Of a stretch of 5,917 nt of DNA, positions 1 through 5,780 are shown piece after piece. The position numbers were made by a program, and so were the translations under genes. The stretch spans positions 1 through 5,917 of the forward strand of contig JAKECL010000147.1 of the NCBI GenBank assembly GCA_030460725.1, in the 5' to 3' direction. Position 1 is the stretch's first letter, and each line of letters opens with the position of its first letter. Below the pieces are notes generated by a model. That model ran no database searches, was not told the DNA's origin, and saw only the letters and a program-made list of their open reading frames with translations. The stretch comes from Propionibacterium sp. (GTDB lineage: Bacteria; Actinomycetota; Actinomycetes; Actinomycetales; Actinomycetaceae).

Positions 1-138
1 GTCCGCGGGAAGCCCGTTCCCGCCCTGAGGGGTGCCCCTGCCGAGCCTGAAGGATGCCCAGCACCGGCCCGCGGGATTACCCGACCCGGCCCGCGGGAGG
101 CCCCGCACCGCCCCGAGGGATGACCCGACCCGGGCGCG
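1..138. repeat. Degenerate 22-bp tandem repeat array, left edge
   Basis: Six consecutive 22-bp units start at 7, 29, 51, 73, 95 and 117. Bases 1-6 look like the end of another unit, so the array probably continues to the left. Aligned by hand, each unit starts with GGGATG or a close variant, has an invariant CC at unit positions 8-9, an invariant C at 14 and at 19, and a GGCCCG-like end. The best internal match is 73-89 against 117-133: 17 bp with one mismatch, two periods apart. CCGCGGG recurs at 69-75 and 91-97. Units abut with no spacers, so this is not a CRISPR. The period is not a multiple of three, so it is unlikely to be coding. It ends about 40 bp before the channel gene. Confidence 0.75.
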
Positions 139-167
139 GGTCCCTGCCGACTCCCAGCCGCCCGTCC

Positions 168-179
168 TACCCTGAGGAC
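168..179 (+). promoter_or_regulatory. Possible -10 element for leaderless mechanosensitive-channel mRNA
   Basis: TACCCT at 168-173 fits the actinobacterial -10 pattern TANNNT and ends six bases before the ATG at 180, the spacing expected if transcription starts at the start codon itself. The only Shine-Dalgarno-like run, GAGGA at 174-178, is one base from the ATG, too close for normal use. No convincing -35 box is visible 17-18 bp upstream. The promoter is an inference from spacing and a short consensus. Confidence 0.35.
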
Positions 180-2489
180 ATGATCGTGGCAGCGGACACC
201 ACCGACCAGGCGGTCCAGAGCGCCCTCAACGTCGCATACCTCCTGGCGGGCGTGGTCGTCGGGGTGCTCAGCGGAATAGTCCTGGCATTCGTCATCTCAC
301 TCCTCCTGCGCGCGGCCCTGGGGCGCACACGTCTGGTGGCTGCCCTGTTGCGCCGCACGCGCGGCCCCTCCTACTGGGCCCTGATGTCCTGGGGCGCCCT
401 GATCGGCTTCAACGTGGCGCTGGGCGCAGCCCTGCAGGGCGCCGACCCCACGACGATCTCGCACGCGGGCTGGGTGTCCCTGGCGCACGACCTGGTGATC
501 ATCCTCGCCATCGCCGCCACCACCTGGGTTCTCTACGCGGCGGTCTGGGTGGTGGAGGATGCCGCACGTATCCGCCATGCCGCGGACGGGGGGGTCTCGC
601 GCCGATTCGAGACCCAGGCGCAGGTGCTGCGCCGACTGCTCCAGGCCCTGGTCGTCCTGGTCGGCCTGGCCACTGCGGTCCTGGTCACGTTCCCCGCGGC
701 CCGCACCGCGATGAGCACCCTGTTGGCATCCGCGGGCGTCGTCTCCGTGATCGCAGGCCTTGCCGCCCAGTCGACGCTGGGCAACGTCTTCGCCGGGATC
801 CAGCTGGCGTTCACGGACGCCATCCGCGTGGGTGACGTGGTCGTGGTGGGACCCAACCAGGACTCCGGCGCCATCGAGGAGATCACCCTGACCTACGTGG
901 TCGTGCGGGTGTGGGACGAGCGTCGCTTGATCATGCCCTCCACGGAGTTCGCCTCCAAGCCCTTCGAGAACTGGACGCGGCGGGCTGCCCGACAACTGGG
1001 AACGGTCGAACTCACCCTCGACTGGTCCGCACCCATGGCTCAGATCCGCGAACGTGTCGAGCACCTCCTGCTGTCGACGGACCTGTGGGACGGGCGGACC
1101 TGGAGCGTGCAGATGACCGCCTCGGATGCGAACTCCATCACGGTGCGCGTGCTGGTCTCAGCGAAGGACTCCGGGACGCTGTGGGATCTGCGCTGCTACC
1201 TGAGGGAGAACCTGGTCTCCTGGATCGCCACCGATGAGGCGTGGGCGCGTCCCGTCGCCCGCTACCAGCGCCAGGAGGAGGTGACGGTCACCCGCGACAC
1301 CTCCCGGGAGGTGGTGGCCCGGTTGGCCACCGAGCTCTCCGGGATCGCGGGTCCCGACACGACCGCTGGCGGGGGGAGCGCACAGACTGCCGCGCACGAG
1401 GAGCCGAACCCCGACGCGCAGCAGACGTCGCACTCCGTGGACGCCTTCCATGCCGCCCGCATCCAGGCTGCGCGGCGCAAGGCCAAGCGTGCACGTCGCC
1501 ACGCCCTGGCCGTGCGCCAGCGCGAGGCCGCGGGGAAGGAGACGCCGCCGCGCTCGGACGCCCACGACACGGGTGGACCCGGTGCGCCCCGCGTCTCCGA
1601 GTCGGAGCGCACCCGCGTCTTCAGCCCCCAGGAGTTGCAGGAGATCACCCGCCGCTACGACGAGTCCACGGCTGCGCGCCTGGCCCGTGAGGCCCCCTCA
1701 TTCCCACCGGCGGGGCACTCCGACCCGGGTGTGCCCACACCCGCGCGCCCCTCGGCCGCCGGAGCCACCCCCGGGGGGCACCACGTCGCTGCCGGCCTCC
1801 CGCCGGCCACCACCTCCGCGTCAACTCCCGATCCACACCGCCCCGCAGCCGCACCTGCCCAAGGTCCCACCGCTGTCGGTGAGGTGGGTTCGCAGGCGCC
1901 CACCGAGCACATCGAGGCCGTCCCCGCCACCGCGACCTCCCACACGGCGCCCGCCGGTGAGACTCCCGCGGAGACTCCGGCGGCGTCGCCCTCGTCAGGG
2001 CCCCACAGCGACACCGGGGCAAGCGAGGAGGCGCCCTCCGCACCCGCGCCCACCCAGACACCCGTCCAGGTGGGCAAGGGGGAGCGGCTCTACTCCGGCT
2101 CCCCGGACGCAGAGGAACGCAGCGCGATCTTCTCCGGGCCCGGTGAGGACGTGCTGGCCGAACGCGAGCAGACCGCACTCATGCGGGCTGTCCGCTCGGG
2201 TTCGGCGCTGACGGGTGCCGCTGCACCCCCCACCGGTGAGGGTGCCCAGGTTGTGGCCAAGGCCTCCGTCGACGAGGGCGACACCGGGGCCCGGGCCCCT
2301 GCACCCGGCCAGCCGGGGCCGGATGCAGGCAGCTCCTCGACGCCCCTGACCGGGGCGGAGGATGGCGTGCCGGTGGACGCCGCGGGTGCGGAGCCCCGGA
2401 AGGTGAGGGTGGCCACCGACGACGACGCACTGGACGCCACCCGTGTCATGCCCGTCATCGACGCGAAGACCCCACCGCCGAAGCCGTGA
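180..2489 (+). CDS. MscS-family mechanosensitive ion channel with long disordered C-terminal tail
   Basis: A 769-residue inner-membrane channel that should open under membrane tension and release small solutes during osmotic downshock. Hydrophobic segments lie near residues 17-44, 65-86, 101-126 and 153-173. The pore-lining helix and start of the beta domain span about 177-224, with the MscS-like core AGLAAQSTLGNVFAG (192-206), then DAIRVGDVV (213-221) and GAIEEITLTYV (230-240). A soluble MscS-type domain continues to about 365. Residues 366-769 are an extra tail rich in Ala, Pro, Thr and Glu with no membrane helix. It includes a very basic, probably helical stretch (424-449) and ordered-looking islands (475-505, 634-671, 751-762). 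E. coli MscS has 286 residues, so more than half of this protein is additional. The start at 180 is preferred: the frame stays open up to an ATG at 54, but that region is a 22-bp repeat. Family assignment is firm; tail function is unknown. Glutamate export, as by Corynebacterium MscCG, is possible but not shown. Confidence 0.93.
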   Translation: MIVAADTTDQAVQSALNVAYLLAGVVVGVLSGIVLAFVISLLLRAALGRTRLVAALLRRTRGPSYWALMSWGALIGFNVALGAALQGADPTTISHAGWVSLAHDLVIILAIAATTWVLYAAVWVVEDAARIRHAADGGVSRRFETQAQVLRRLLQALVVLVGLATAVLVTFPAARTAMSTLLASAGVVSVIAGLAAQSTLGNVFAGIQLAFTDAIRVGDVVVVGPNQDSGAIEEITLTYVVVRVWDERRLIMPSTEFASKPFENWTRRAARQLGTVELTLDWSAPMAQIRERVEHLLLSTDLWDGRTWSVQMTASDANSITVRVLVSAKDSGTLWDLRCYLRENLVSWIATDEAWARPVARYQRQEEVTVTRDTSREVVARLATELSGIAGPDTTAGGGSAQTAAHEEPNPDAQQTSHSVDAFHAARIQAARRKAKRARRHALAVRQREAAGKETPPRSDAHDTGGPGAPRVSESERTRVFSPQELQEITRRYDESTAARLAREAPSFPPAGHSDPGVPTPARPSAAGATPGGHHVAAGLPPATTSASTPDPHRPAAAPAQGPTAVGEVGSQAPTEHIEAVPATATSHTAPAGETPAETPAASPSSGPHSDTGASEEAPSAPAPTQTPVQVGKGERLYSGSPDAEERSAIFSGPGEDVLAEREQTALMRAVRSGSALTGAAAPPTGEGAQVVAKASVDEGDTGARAPAPGQPGPDAGSSSTPLTGAEDGVPVDAAGAEPRKVRVATDDDALDATRVMPVIDAKTPPPKP

Positions 2490-2509
2490 CCGGGGGCGGA
2501 GATCCCCGG
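2490..2509 (+). other. Short GC stem-loop after the channel gene
   Basis: CCGGGG (2490-2495) and CCCCGG (2504-2509) are complementary around an 8-base loop, starting right after the TGA of the channel gene. No T-run follows, so it is at best a weak or U-less terminator, or a partial barrier within the 67-bp gap before msrB. Such short stems also arise by chance in GC-rich DNA. Confidence 0.25.
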
Positions 2510-2556
2510 GGCGCCCAGCACTGGCGGAGTGTGCGGTGGGCGCGGAGAATCAGGGC

Positions 2557-2958
2557 ATGACTGACACCCCTCACCGCACGGACATCGAATGGCGTCGGGT
2601 CCTGAACCCGGCGGAGTACCACGTGCTGCGCGAGGCGGGCACCGAGCGCCCGTTCACCGGCGAGCTCCTGGATGAGCACCGCGAGGGCATCTACCGATGC
2701 CGCGCCTGCGGGGCGGAGCTGTTCCGCTCCCGGACCAAGTTCGACTCCCACTGCGGGTGGCCGAGCTTCTACGACCCCAGTGATGCTGCGGTGACCACCT
2801 CCACCGACACCTCCCACGGCATGGTGCGAACCGAGGTGCGCTGCGCGAACTGTGGCTCCCACCTCGGTCACGTCTTCGAGGATGCTCCCGACCAACCCAC
2901 GGGGCTGCGCTACTGCATGAACTCCGTGGCGCTGACCTTCGATCCCTCCGCGGAGTGA
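2557..2958 (+). CDS. msrB: Peptide-methionine (R)-S-oxide reductase MsrB
   Basis: A 133-residue cytosolic enzyme, close to the family's usual length for a stand-alone domain. It reduces the R-epimer of methionine sulfoxide in proteins, normally with thioredoxin as reductant. The whole family pattern is present: zinc-binding CRAC (Cys48, Cys51) and CANC (Cys96, Cys99), the HCGWPSFYDP stretch (65-74), HGMVRTEVRC (87-96), GSHLGHVF (100-107) and the catalytic Cys120 in RYCMNSVAL (118-126). Cys66 in the CGWPSF motif is placed like the resolving cysteine Cys63 of E. coli MsrB, so a normal disulfide cycle is expected. The ATG at 2557 has a GGAG (2544-2547) nine bases upstream. No MsrA lies in the window. 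The gene sits 67 bp after the channel gene and 12 bp before the exporter gene, so co-transcription with the latter is likely. Confidence 0.97.
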   Translation: MTDTPHRTDIEWRRVLNPAEYHVLREAGTERPFTGELLDEHREGIYRCRACGAELFRSRTKFDSHCGWPSFYDPSDAAVTTSTDTSHGMVRTEVRCANCGSHLGHVFEDAPDQPTGLRYCMNSVALTFDPSAE

Positions 2959-2964
2959 CAGGCT

Positions 2965-2984
2965 GGAGGGGTGCGCACCCCCTC
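2965..2984 (+). promoter_or_regulatory. Palindrome covering SD and GTG start of the exporter gene
   Basis: GGGGTGC (2968-2974) followed directly by GCACCCC (2975-2981) is a perfect 14-bp palindrome. GA before it and TC after it extend the pairing past one bulged C. In RNA, GGAG and the GTG codon at 2971-2973 would sit in the stem or loop. The TGA of msrB (2956-2958) is just upstream, so ribosomes finishing msrB could open it. As DNA, it could instead be an operator half-site pair. Structure is seen; role is inferred. Confidence 0.4.
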
Positions 2985-3846
2985 TGACGCCACGCCGCCG
3001 CTGCAGCGTGTCCCCGCCCAGCTCTTCATCGTCGCCTCGGCGTTGGTGCAGTACATCGGGGCAGCCGTCGCTGTCGGACTCTTCGCGGTCATCGACCCGG
3101 CCTCGGTGGCCTGGTGGCGCGTCACGGTGGCTGCCGTGGTCCTCCTGGCCTGGCGACGCCCCTGGCATGCGGGACTCACCTGGGGTGACCTCTGGCGCTC
3201 GGGGGTCTTCGGCCTGGTTCTCACCGGGATGAACATCACCTTCTACGAGGCGATCGCACGCCTTCCGCTGGGGATCGCGGTCTCCTTGGAGTTCCTCGGC
3301 CCGGTCTCTGTGGCCGTCCTGCGCGGGCGCGGGGCGGCGCCTCGCATTGCAGCCGTCCTGGCGTTGGGCGGGGTGGTGGCCATCGGTGGGCTCGGGCTGG
3401 ATCTGGGGGCGGCAGGGATCGGCGCCGGCATCGCCTGGATCCTTGCTGCGGCCGCACTGTGGGCGGGATACATCGTGCTGGGCCAACGAATCGCCTCCCA
3501 GCGCTCGGGGATCACGAACCTGGCGCTGGGGTGTACGGCGGGTGCCCTGGTGTGGGCTCCGGTCCTGGCGCCGGGTGGGGCCCCGGTGTTCTCCTCCTGG
3601 CAGCTGGCAATCGCTGTGGCGGGGGTGGGGGTCCTGTCCACGGTGCTGCCCTACTCCTTCGAGGCGCTGGCCATGTCGCGACTGAGCGCCGCCACCTTCG
3701 CGCTCTTCACCGCCCTGTTGCCGGCCACCTCTGCACTGGTCGGTGCCGTCATGCTGCGCCAGCTCCCCGGCGCGTGGGAGCTGGTGGGTCTGGTGCTCAT
3801 CTCCATCGCGGTGTGGGTGGCCTCACGTAGCGAACAGGCGGGCTGA
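2971..3846 (+). CDS. EamA/DMT-superfamily exporter, RhtA-like (threonine/homoserine efflux type)
   Basis: A 291-residue polytopic membrane protein of the drug/metabolite transporter superfamily, the standard length for two EamA repeats (about ten helices). Resemblance to E. coli RhtA, the threonine/homoserine exporter, is clear at family signatures: GMN (86-88), PLGIAVSLEFLGP (99-111), GQR (161-163) and LSTVLPYSFEALAMSRL (212-228). The likely role is proton-driven efflux of small amino acids or analogues; the substrate cannot be read from sequence. The GTG at 2971 is chosen because the in-frame TGA at 2956-2958 (the msrB stop) blocks anything earlier and later starts would cut helix 1. The SD-like GGAGGG at 2965-2970 touches the start codon, unusually close, which suggests dependence on translation of msrB. 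The protein ends in a short polar tail. There is no obvious functional link to MsrB beyond co-transcription. Confidence 0.9.
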   Translation: MRTPSDATPPLQRVPAQLFIVASALVQYIGAAVAVGLFAVIDPASVAWWRVTVAAVVLLAWRRPWHAGLTWGDLWRSGVFGLVLTGMNITFYEAIARLPLGIAVSLEFLGPVSVAVLRGRGAAPRIAAVLALGGVVAIGGLGLDLGAAGIGAGIAWILAAAALWAGYIVLGQRIASQRSGITNLALGCTAGALVWAPVLAPGGAPVFSSWQLAIAVAGVGVLSTVLPYSFEALAMSRLSAATFALFTALLPATSALVGAVMLRQLPGAWELVGLVLISIAVWVASRSEQAG

Positions 3847-3923
3847 AGGGGGGCCTGCGTGTGACGTGTCCGCGGGGCGTCCATCCGGTCCGAGGCGCGC
3901 GCAGACCTGTGCAGCCCTCACGT

Positions 3924-3953
3924 CGCGGGCGCCCGGGGCATGCGGGTCCCGCG
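3924..3953. terminator. Candidate bidirectional stem-loop in convergent gap
   Basis: Between the convergent ends of the exporter (3846) and the small membrane-protein gene (4002), CGCGGG (3924-3929) pairs with CCCGCG (3948-3953). Inside it CCCG (3932-3935) pairs with CGGG (3943-3946), separated only by a small cg/t internal loop and closed by the 7-base loop GGGCATG. That is ten G-C pairs, about 80 bp past one stop and 50 bp past the other. No T-run follows on either strand, so a classic intrinsic terminator is not shown. Placement is the main support. Nothing else is recognisable in this 155-bp gap. Confidence 0.4.
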
Positions 3954-4001
3954 CATCATCGGAACCTCTGGGCCGACGGATCGTGCCCGTCCCGTCCCGT
4001 C

Positions 4002-4505
4002 TCAGTCGGCGTGAGTCGTGGTCTGCGTGGTGATGACGCCGAACGGGATCCTCACGACCTCGTCCTCCGTCCACGTCGGTGCATCCGTGGAGGACTCCAC
4101 GGCGAAGAATGCGAGCTGCGCGATGAGGGCACAGCCCACTGCGACGCCCACACAGGCCCAGCGCAGGCGGGTGACTCGGGCCAGGGGACGCGTGCTCTCC
4201 CGCATCGCCCACAGGACCAGCAGGCCCAGGAACAGGTAGACCAGCGGATGAGGGCCCAGGAAGACCTGCTGGCAGACCTCGACCCCTGCCGCACCCGCAT
4301 CCGGGGCGGGTGAGGGAGCAGGAGGGGTACCCGCGGGAGCACGGCAGCTTCCCCGCGAGCCGGTCACCAGGAGTGAGTAGACCAGCCCACTGCCCAGCGC
4401 CCAGACGACCAACCTGCGCAGGGCAGGCAGTGGGGGTGTGACCGTCGGTTGGTCAGTGCGTGGAAGGGGGGACACGGTTTGCCGTGCCGTGAGCGGGATC
4501 TCCAT
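4002..4505 (-). CDS. Small membrane protein of unknown function, three predicted helices
   Basis: I do not recognise a family for this 167-residue protein. Hydrophobic segments lie at about 32-48, 86-101 and 116-136. The basic residues fit positive-inside topology: Arg30-Arg31 before helix 1, and Arg102, 106, 110, 113 and 115 between helices 2 and 3. That puts the N-terminus inside, the Pro/Ala-rich loop 49-85 outside with Cys54 and Cys78 (a possible disulfide), and the acidic, Thr-rich tail 137-167 outside. There is no signal peptide or lipobox. The ATG at 4505 has AGAGGA about seven bases upstream, which looks like a normal ribosome-binding site but lies in a hairpin arm. The gene follows the Nudix-phosphatase gene by 77 bp on the same strand, so it may be co-transcribed with it. 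G/C-rich third positions and the coherent topology argue that it is real. Confidence 0.72.
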   Translation of the reverse strand: MEIPLTARQTVSPLPRTDQPTVTPPLPALRRLVVWALGSGLVYSLLVTGSRGSCRAPAGTPPAPSPAPDAGAAGVEVCQQVFLGPHPLVYLFLGLLVLWAMRESTRPLARVTRLRWACVGVAVGCALIAQLAFFAVESSTDAPTWTEDEVVRIPFGVITTQTTTHAD

Positions 4506-4509
4506 GGCG

Positions 4510-4540
4510 GGATCCTCTGCCTGTGCTCCTGCAGAGATCC
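4510..4540 (-). promoter_or_regulatory. Hairpin enclosing the ribosome-binding site of the small membrane-protein gene
   Basis: Read on the minus strand, GGATCTCTGC (4540-4531) pairs with GCAGAGGATCC (4520-4510) with one bulged base, around a 10-base loop (4530-4521). The 3' arm contains AGAGGA, the likely Shine-Dalgarno, five bases from the ATG, so the folded form would hide it. The loop holds a second strong SD-like AGGAG, but that is about 20 bases from the ATG in linear distance. Ten paired positions with one bulge are visible; a regulatory role is inferred. Confidence 0.4.
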
Positions 4541-4547
4541 TCCCACT

Positions 4548-4568
4548 CCCGTCCCCGTGGTGGACGGG
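4548..4568 (-). other. Inverted repeat after the Nudix-phosphatase gene
   Basis: CCCGTCC (4548-4554) and GGACGGG (4562-4568) are a perfect 7-bp inverted repeat with a 7-base loop, starting 14 bp past the Nudix gene's stop on its transcript. No T-run follows in the direction of transcription. It could be a weak terminator, a processing or mRNA-protecting stem, or chance in GC-rich DNA. Together with the next hairpin it fills most of the 77-bp gap. Confidence 0.3.
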
Positions 4569-4582
4569 TTCGGGGTGCCTTC

Positions 4583-5620
4583 TCAGCAGGGCACCAGAAG
4601 TTTGGTGTAGGTCGAGTGCGTCTCCACCCCGACGACCTGCGCCTCACCGGCATGGGCCACGTGCACCAGGAGCGCCTCCGACGTCGCCAACCAGGGTGAC
4701 TCCCCCGGGTAGGCCCCGCGAAGCTGCGAGGGAGTCGCCGCCTGGAGTGGAGCCATGAGTGCAGGCAGCGTCGGACGGTGGACACACACCACGGTCGGGG
4801 GGTGCGGGCGTGCGAGGAGATCCGAGATCACTGCGGTCGCGGCCCCGGGATCCAGCCGGGCTGCCTCCTCGGTGAGTGCCTCCTCCAGTCGCGGACGCAC
4901 TCCGGCCAGGGAGGCGTAGGGGCCGATGGTCGCCCGGCACCGGGTCCACGGTGAGGTGACGAGGTCAGTGACACCGAAGGCGGAGAGCAACTCCACGAGG
5001 TCGATGGACTGGCGCACCCCCAAGCGCGTGAGTACCCGCGTCCCCTCCTCCCCGGTCCAGGAAGAGCGCGACACGGCCTTCGAGTGGCGCAGCAGCATCA
5101 CGGTGGAGGTGACCAGGGTTCCGGCCTCTGCCCTCGTCACCAGCTCGGTGAGCAGGCGACGGTCACCACGGCGTGTGATGAGGGACTGTGCCCGGGACGG
5201 GCTCATCCACCGGGAGGAATCGATTTCGCGACGCGAGGCGTGCTCGACGGGGCGTCGGGTGCGCAGGGCAGGTCCGGGTTCCAGGGCCCGGCCCACCCAG
5301 TAGTGGACCTCCTTGGTGTGGCCGGCGCCCAACCTGTAGCGCTGTGTGGTCAGTGGTGCTCCCAGGGCCACCGCCAGGCCTGTCTCCTCCTCCACCTCGC
5401 GGACCGCGGCGACGGGGACGGGTTCGTTGAGCTCGGTCTTGCCCTTGGGCCACGACCAGTCCCCGTAGCGGGGGCGGTGCACCAGGAGGACCTCGATCTC
5501 CCCGGCCTCCACCGGCTCGCCCGCGAGGGGCGTGCGGGACCTGTCCTTGAACCTCCACACCACGGACCCTGCCGCGCGGACGAGGCGCGAAGGGATGGGG
5601 GAGGGTCTGGACCGTGACAC
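4583..5620 (-). CDS. Nudix hydrolase fused to SixA-like histidine phosphatase (MutT1-type)
   Basis: A 345-residue cytosolic two-domain protein. The N-terminal Nudix domain has HRPRYGDWSWPKGK (48-61) and a complete Nudix box GX5EX7REUXEEXGU at 60-82 (Gly60, Glu66, Arg74, Glu75, Glu78, Glu79, Gly81), followed by VHYWVGR (105-111). The C-terminal histidine-phosphatase domain starts near 172 with LLRHSKA: catalytic Arg178-His179, then Ser180 where many members have Gly. It continues with SPWTRCRAT (223-231), Glu251 in LTEEA, and the second histidine in CVHRPTLP (His281). The same order is known in mycobacterial MutT1, which hydrolyses 8-oxo-dGTP/8-oxo-GTP and diadenosine polyphosphates, so nucleotide sanitation is the best guess. 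A role in inositol-pyrophosphate or Ap4A breakdown is possible. GTG at 5620 is chosen because it leaves a short lead to the Nudix fold and has a TAACCT seven bases upstream. A GTG at 5659 would add 13 residues with no better ribosome-binding site. Confidence 0.92.
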   Translation of the reverse strand: MSRSRPSPIPSRLVRAAGSVVWRFKDRSRTPLAGEPVEAGEIEVLLVHRPRYGDWSWPKGKTELNEPVPVAAVREVEEETGLAVALGAPLTTQRYRLGAGHTKEVHYWVGRALEPGPALRTRRPVEHASRREIDSSRWMSPSRAQSLITRRGDRRLLTELVTRAEAGTLVTSTVMLLRHSKAVSRSSWTGEEGTRVLTRLGVRQSIDLVELLSAFGVTDLVTSPWTRCRATIGPYASLAGVRPRLEEALTEEAARLDPGAATAVISDLLARPHPPTVVCVHRPTLPALMAPLQAATPSQLRGAYPGESPWLATSEALLVHVAHAGEAQVVGVETHSTYTKLLVPC

Positions 5621-5633
5621 GTGTCCAAGGTTA
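5621..5633 (-). promoter_or_regulatory. Possible -10 element for leaderless Nudix-phosphatase mRNA
   Basis: On the minus strand TAACCT (5633-5628) matches TANNNT and is followed by seven bases before the GTG at 5620. No Shine-Dalgarno lies in front of that GTG, which fits a leaderless transcript. The expected -35 position has no clear TTGACA-like sequence. If transcription does start here, the alternative GTG at 5659 would not be transcribed from this promoter. Confidence 0.33.
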
Positions 5634-5716
5634 GCCGCCGGGGTGCGGCGCCCGCACACGCGCGGCTCGCCGCGGGTGAGGAGTTGTCGATGCGACTGTT
5701 CGCGGGCTTCGCCCCG

Positions 5717-5761
5717 GGCCTCCCGTCCCAGGTGACGGTTGGTCGTGCCTGGTGGGAGGCC
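5717..5761. repeat. 45-bp imperfect inverted repeat upstream of the Nudix gene
   Basis: GGCCTCCC (5717-5724) pairs with GGGAGGCC (5754-5761), and CCAGG (5728-5732) pairs with CCTGG (5748-5752). The two stem parts are separated by a gtc/t internal loop and closed by a 15-base loop (5733-5747). That gives thirteen base pairs, the largest inverted repeat I found. It lies about 100 bp upstream of the Nudix start and 20 bp before the 20-bp array. It could be an operator region, the terminator of a transcript entering from the right, or a structured leader. The rest of 5634-5780 holds no other signal I can name. Confidence 0.5.
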
Positions 5762-5780
5762 GTCGATTCGGTGGCGACAC

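Noticed and set aside
54..179. Extension of the channel gene to the upstream ATG at 54 (42 extra residues).
   Set aside because: The segment is made of the 22-bp repeat, whose period is not a multiple of three. It gives a Pro/Arg/Gly-rich sequence unlike an MscS N-terminus, and the ATG at 180 has a plausible leaderless promoter.
1450..2211. Alternative plus-strand frame of 253 codons inside the channel's tail region.
   Set aside because: It is almost entirely Pro/Arg/Ala/Ser, which follows from frame-shifted reading of GC-rich low-complexity DNA. The channel frame continues through it with islands that look structured.
2455..3486. Long open frame on the minus strand (343 codons) opposite msrB and the exporter.
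   Set aside because: It lies antisense to two clearly recognisable genes. Its product is a Gly/Arg/Asp/His-rich composition artefact, common in GC-rich DNA, with no domain.
180..3846. Channel, MsrB and exporter as one dedicated (for example defence or toxin-export) system.
   Set aside because: Each belongs to a common housekeeping family, there is no toxin, nuclease or recognition protein, and the 67-bp gap after the channel gene gives no sign of tight coupling. Simple co-localisation explains it.
5621..5659. GTG at 5659 as the start of the Nudix-phosphatase.
   Set aside because: It adds 13 residues of unremarkable sequence without a Shine-Dalgarno, and it would place the TAACCT box inside the coding region. 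It remains possible.
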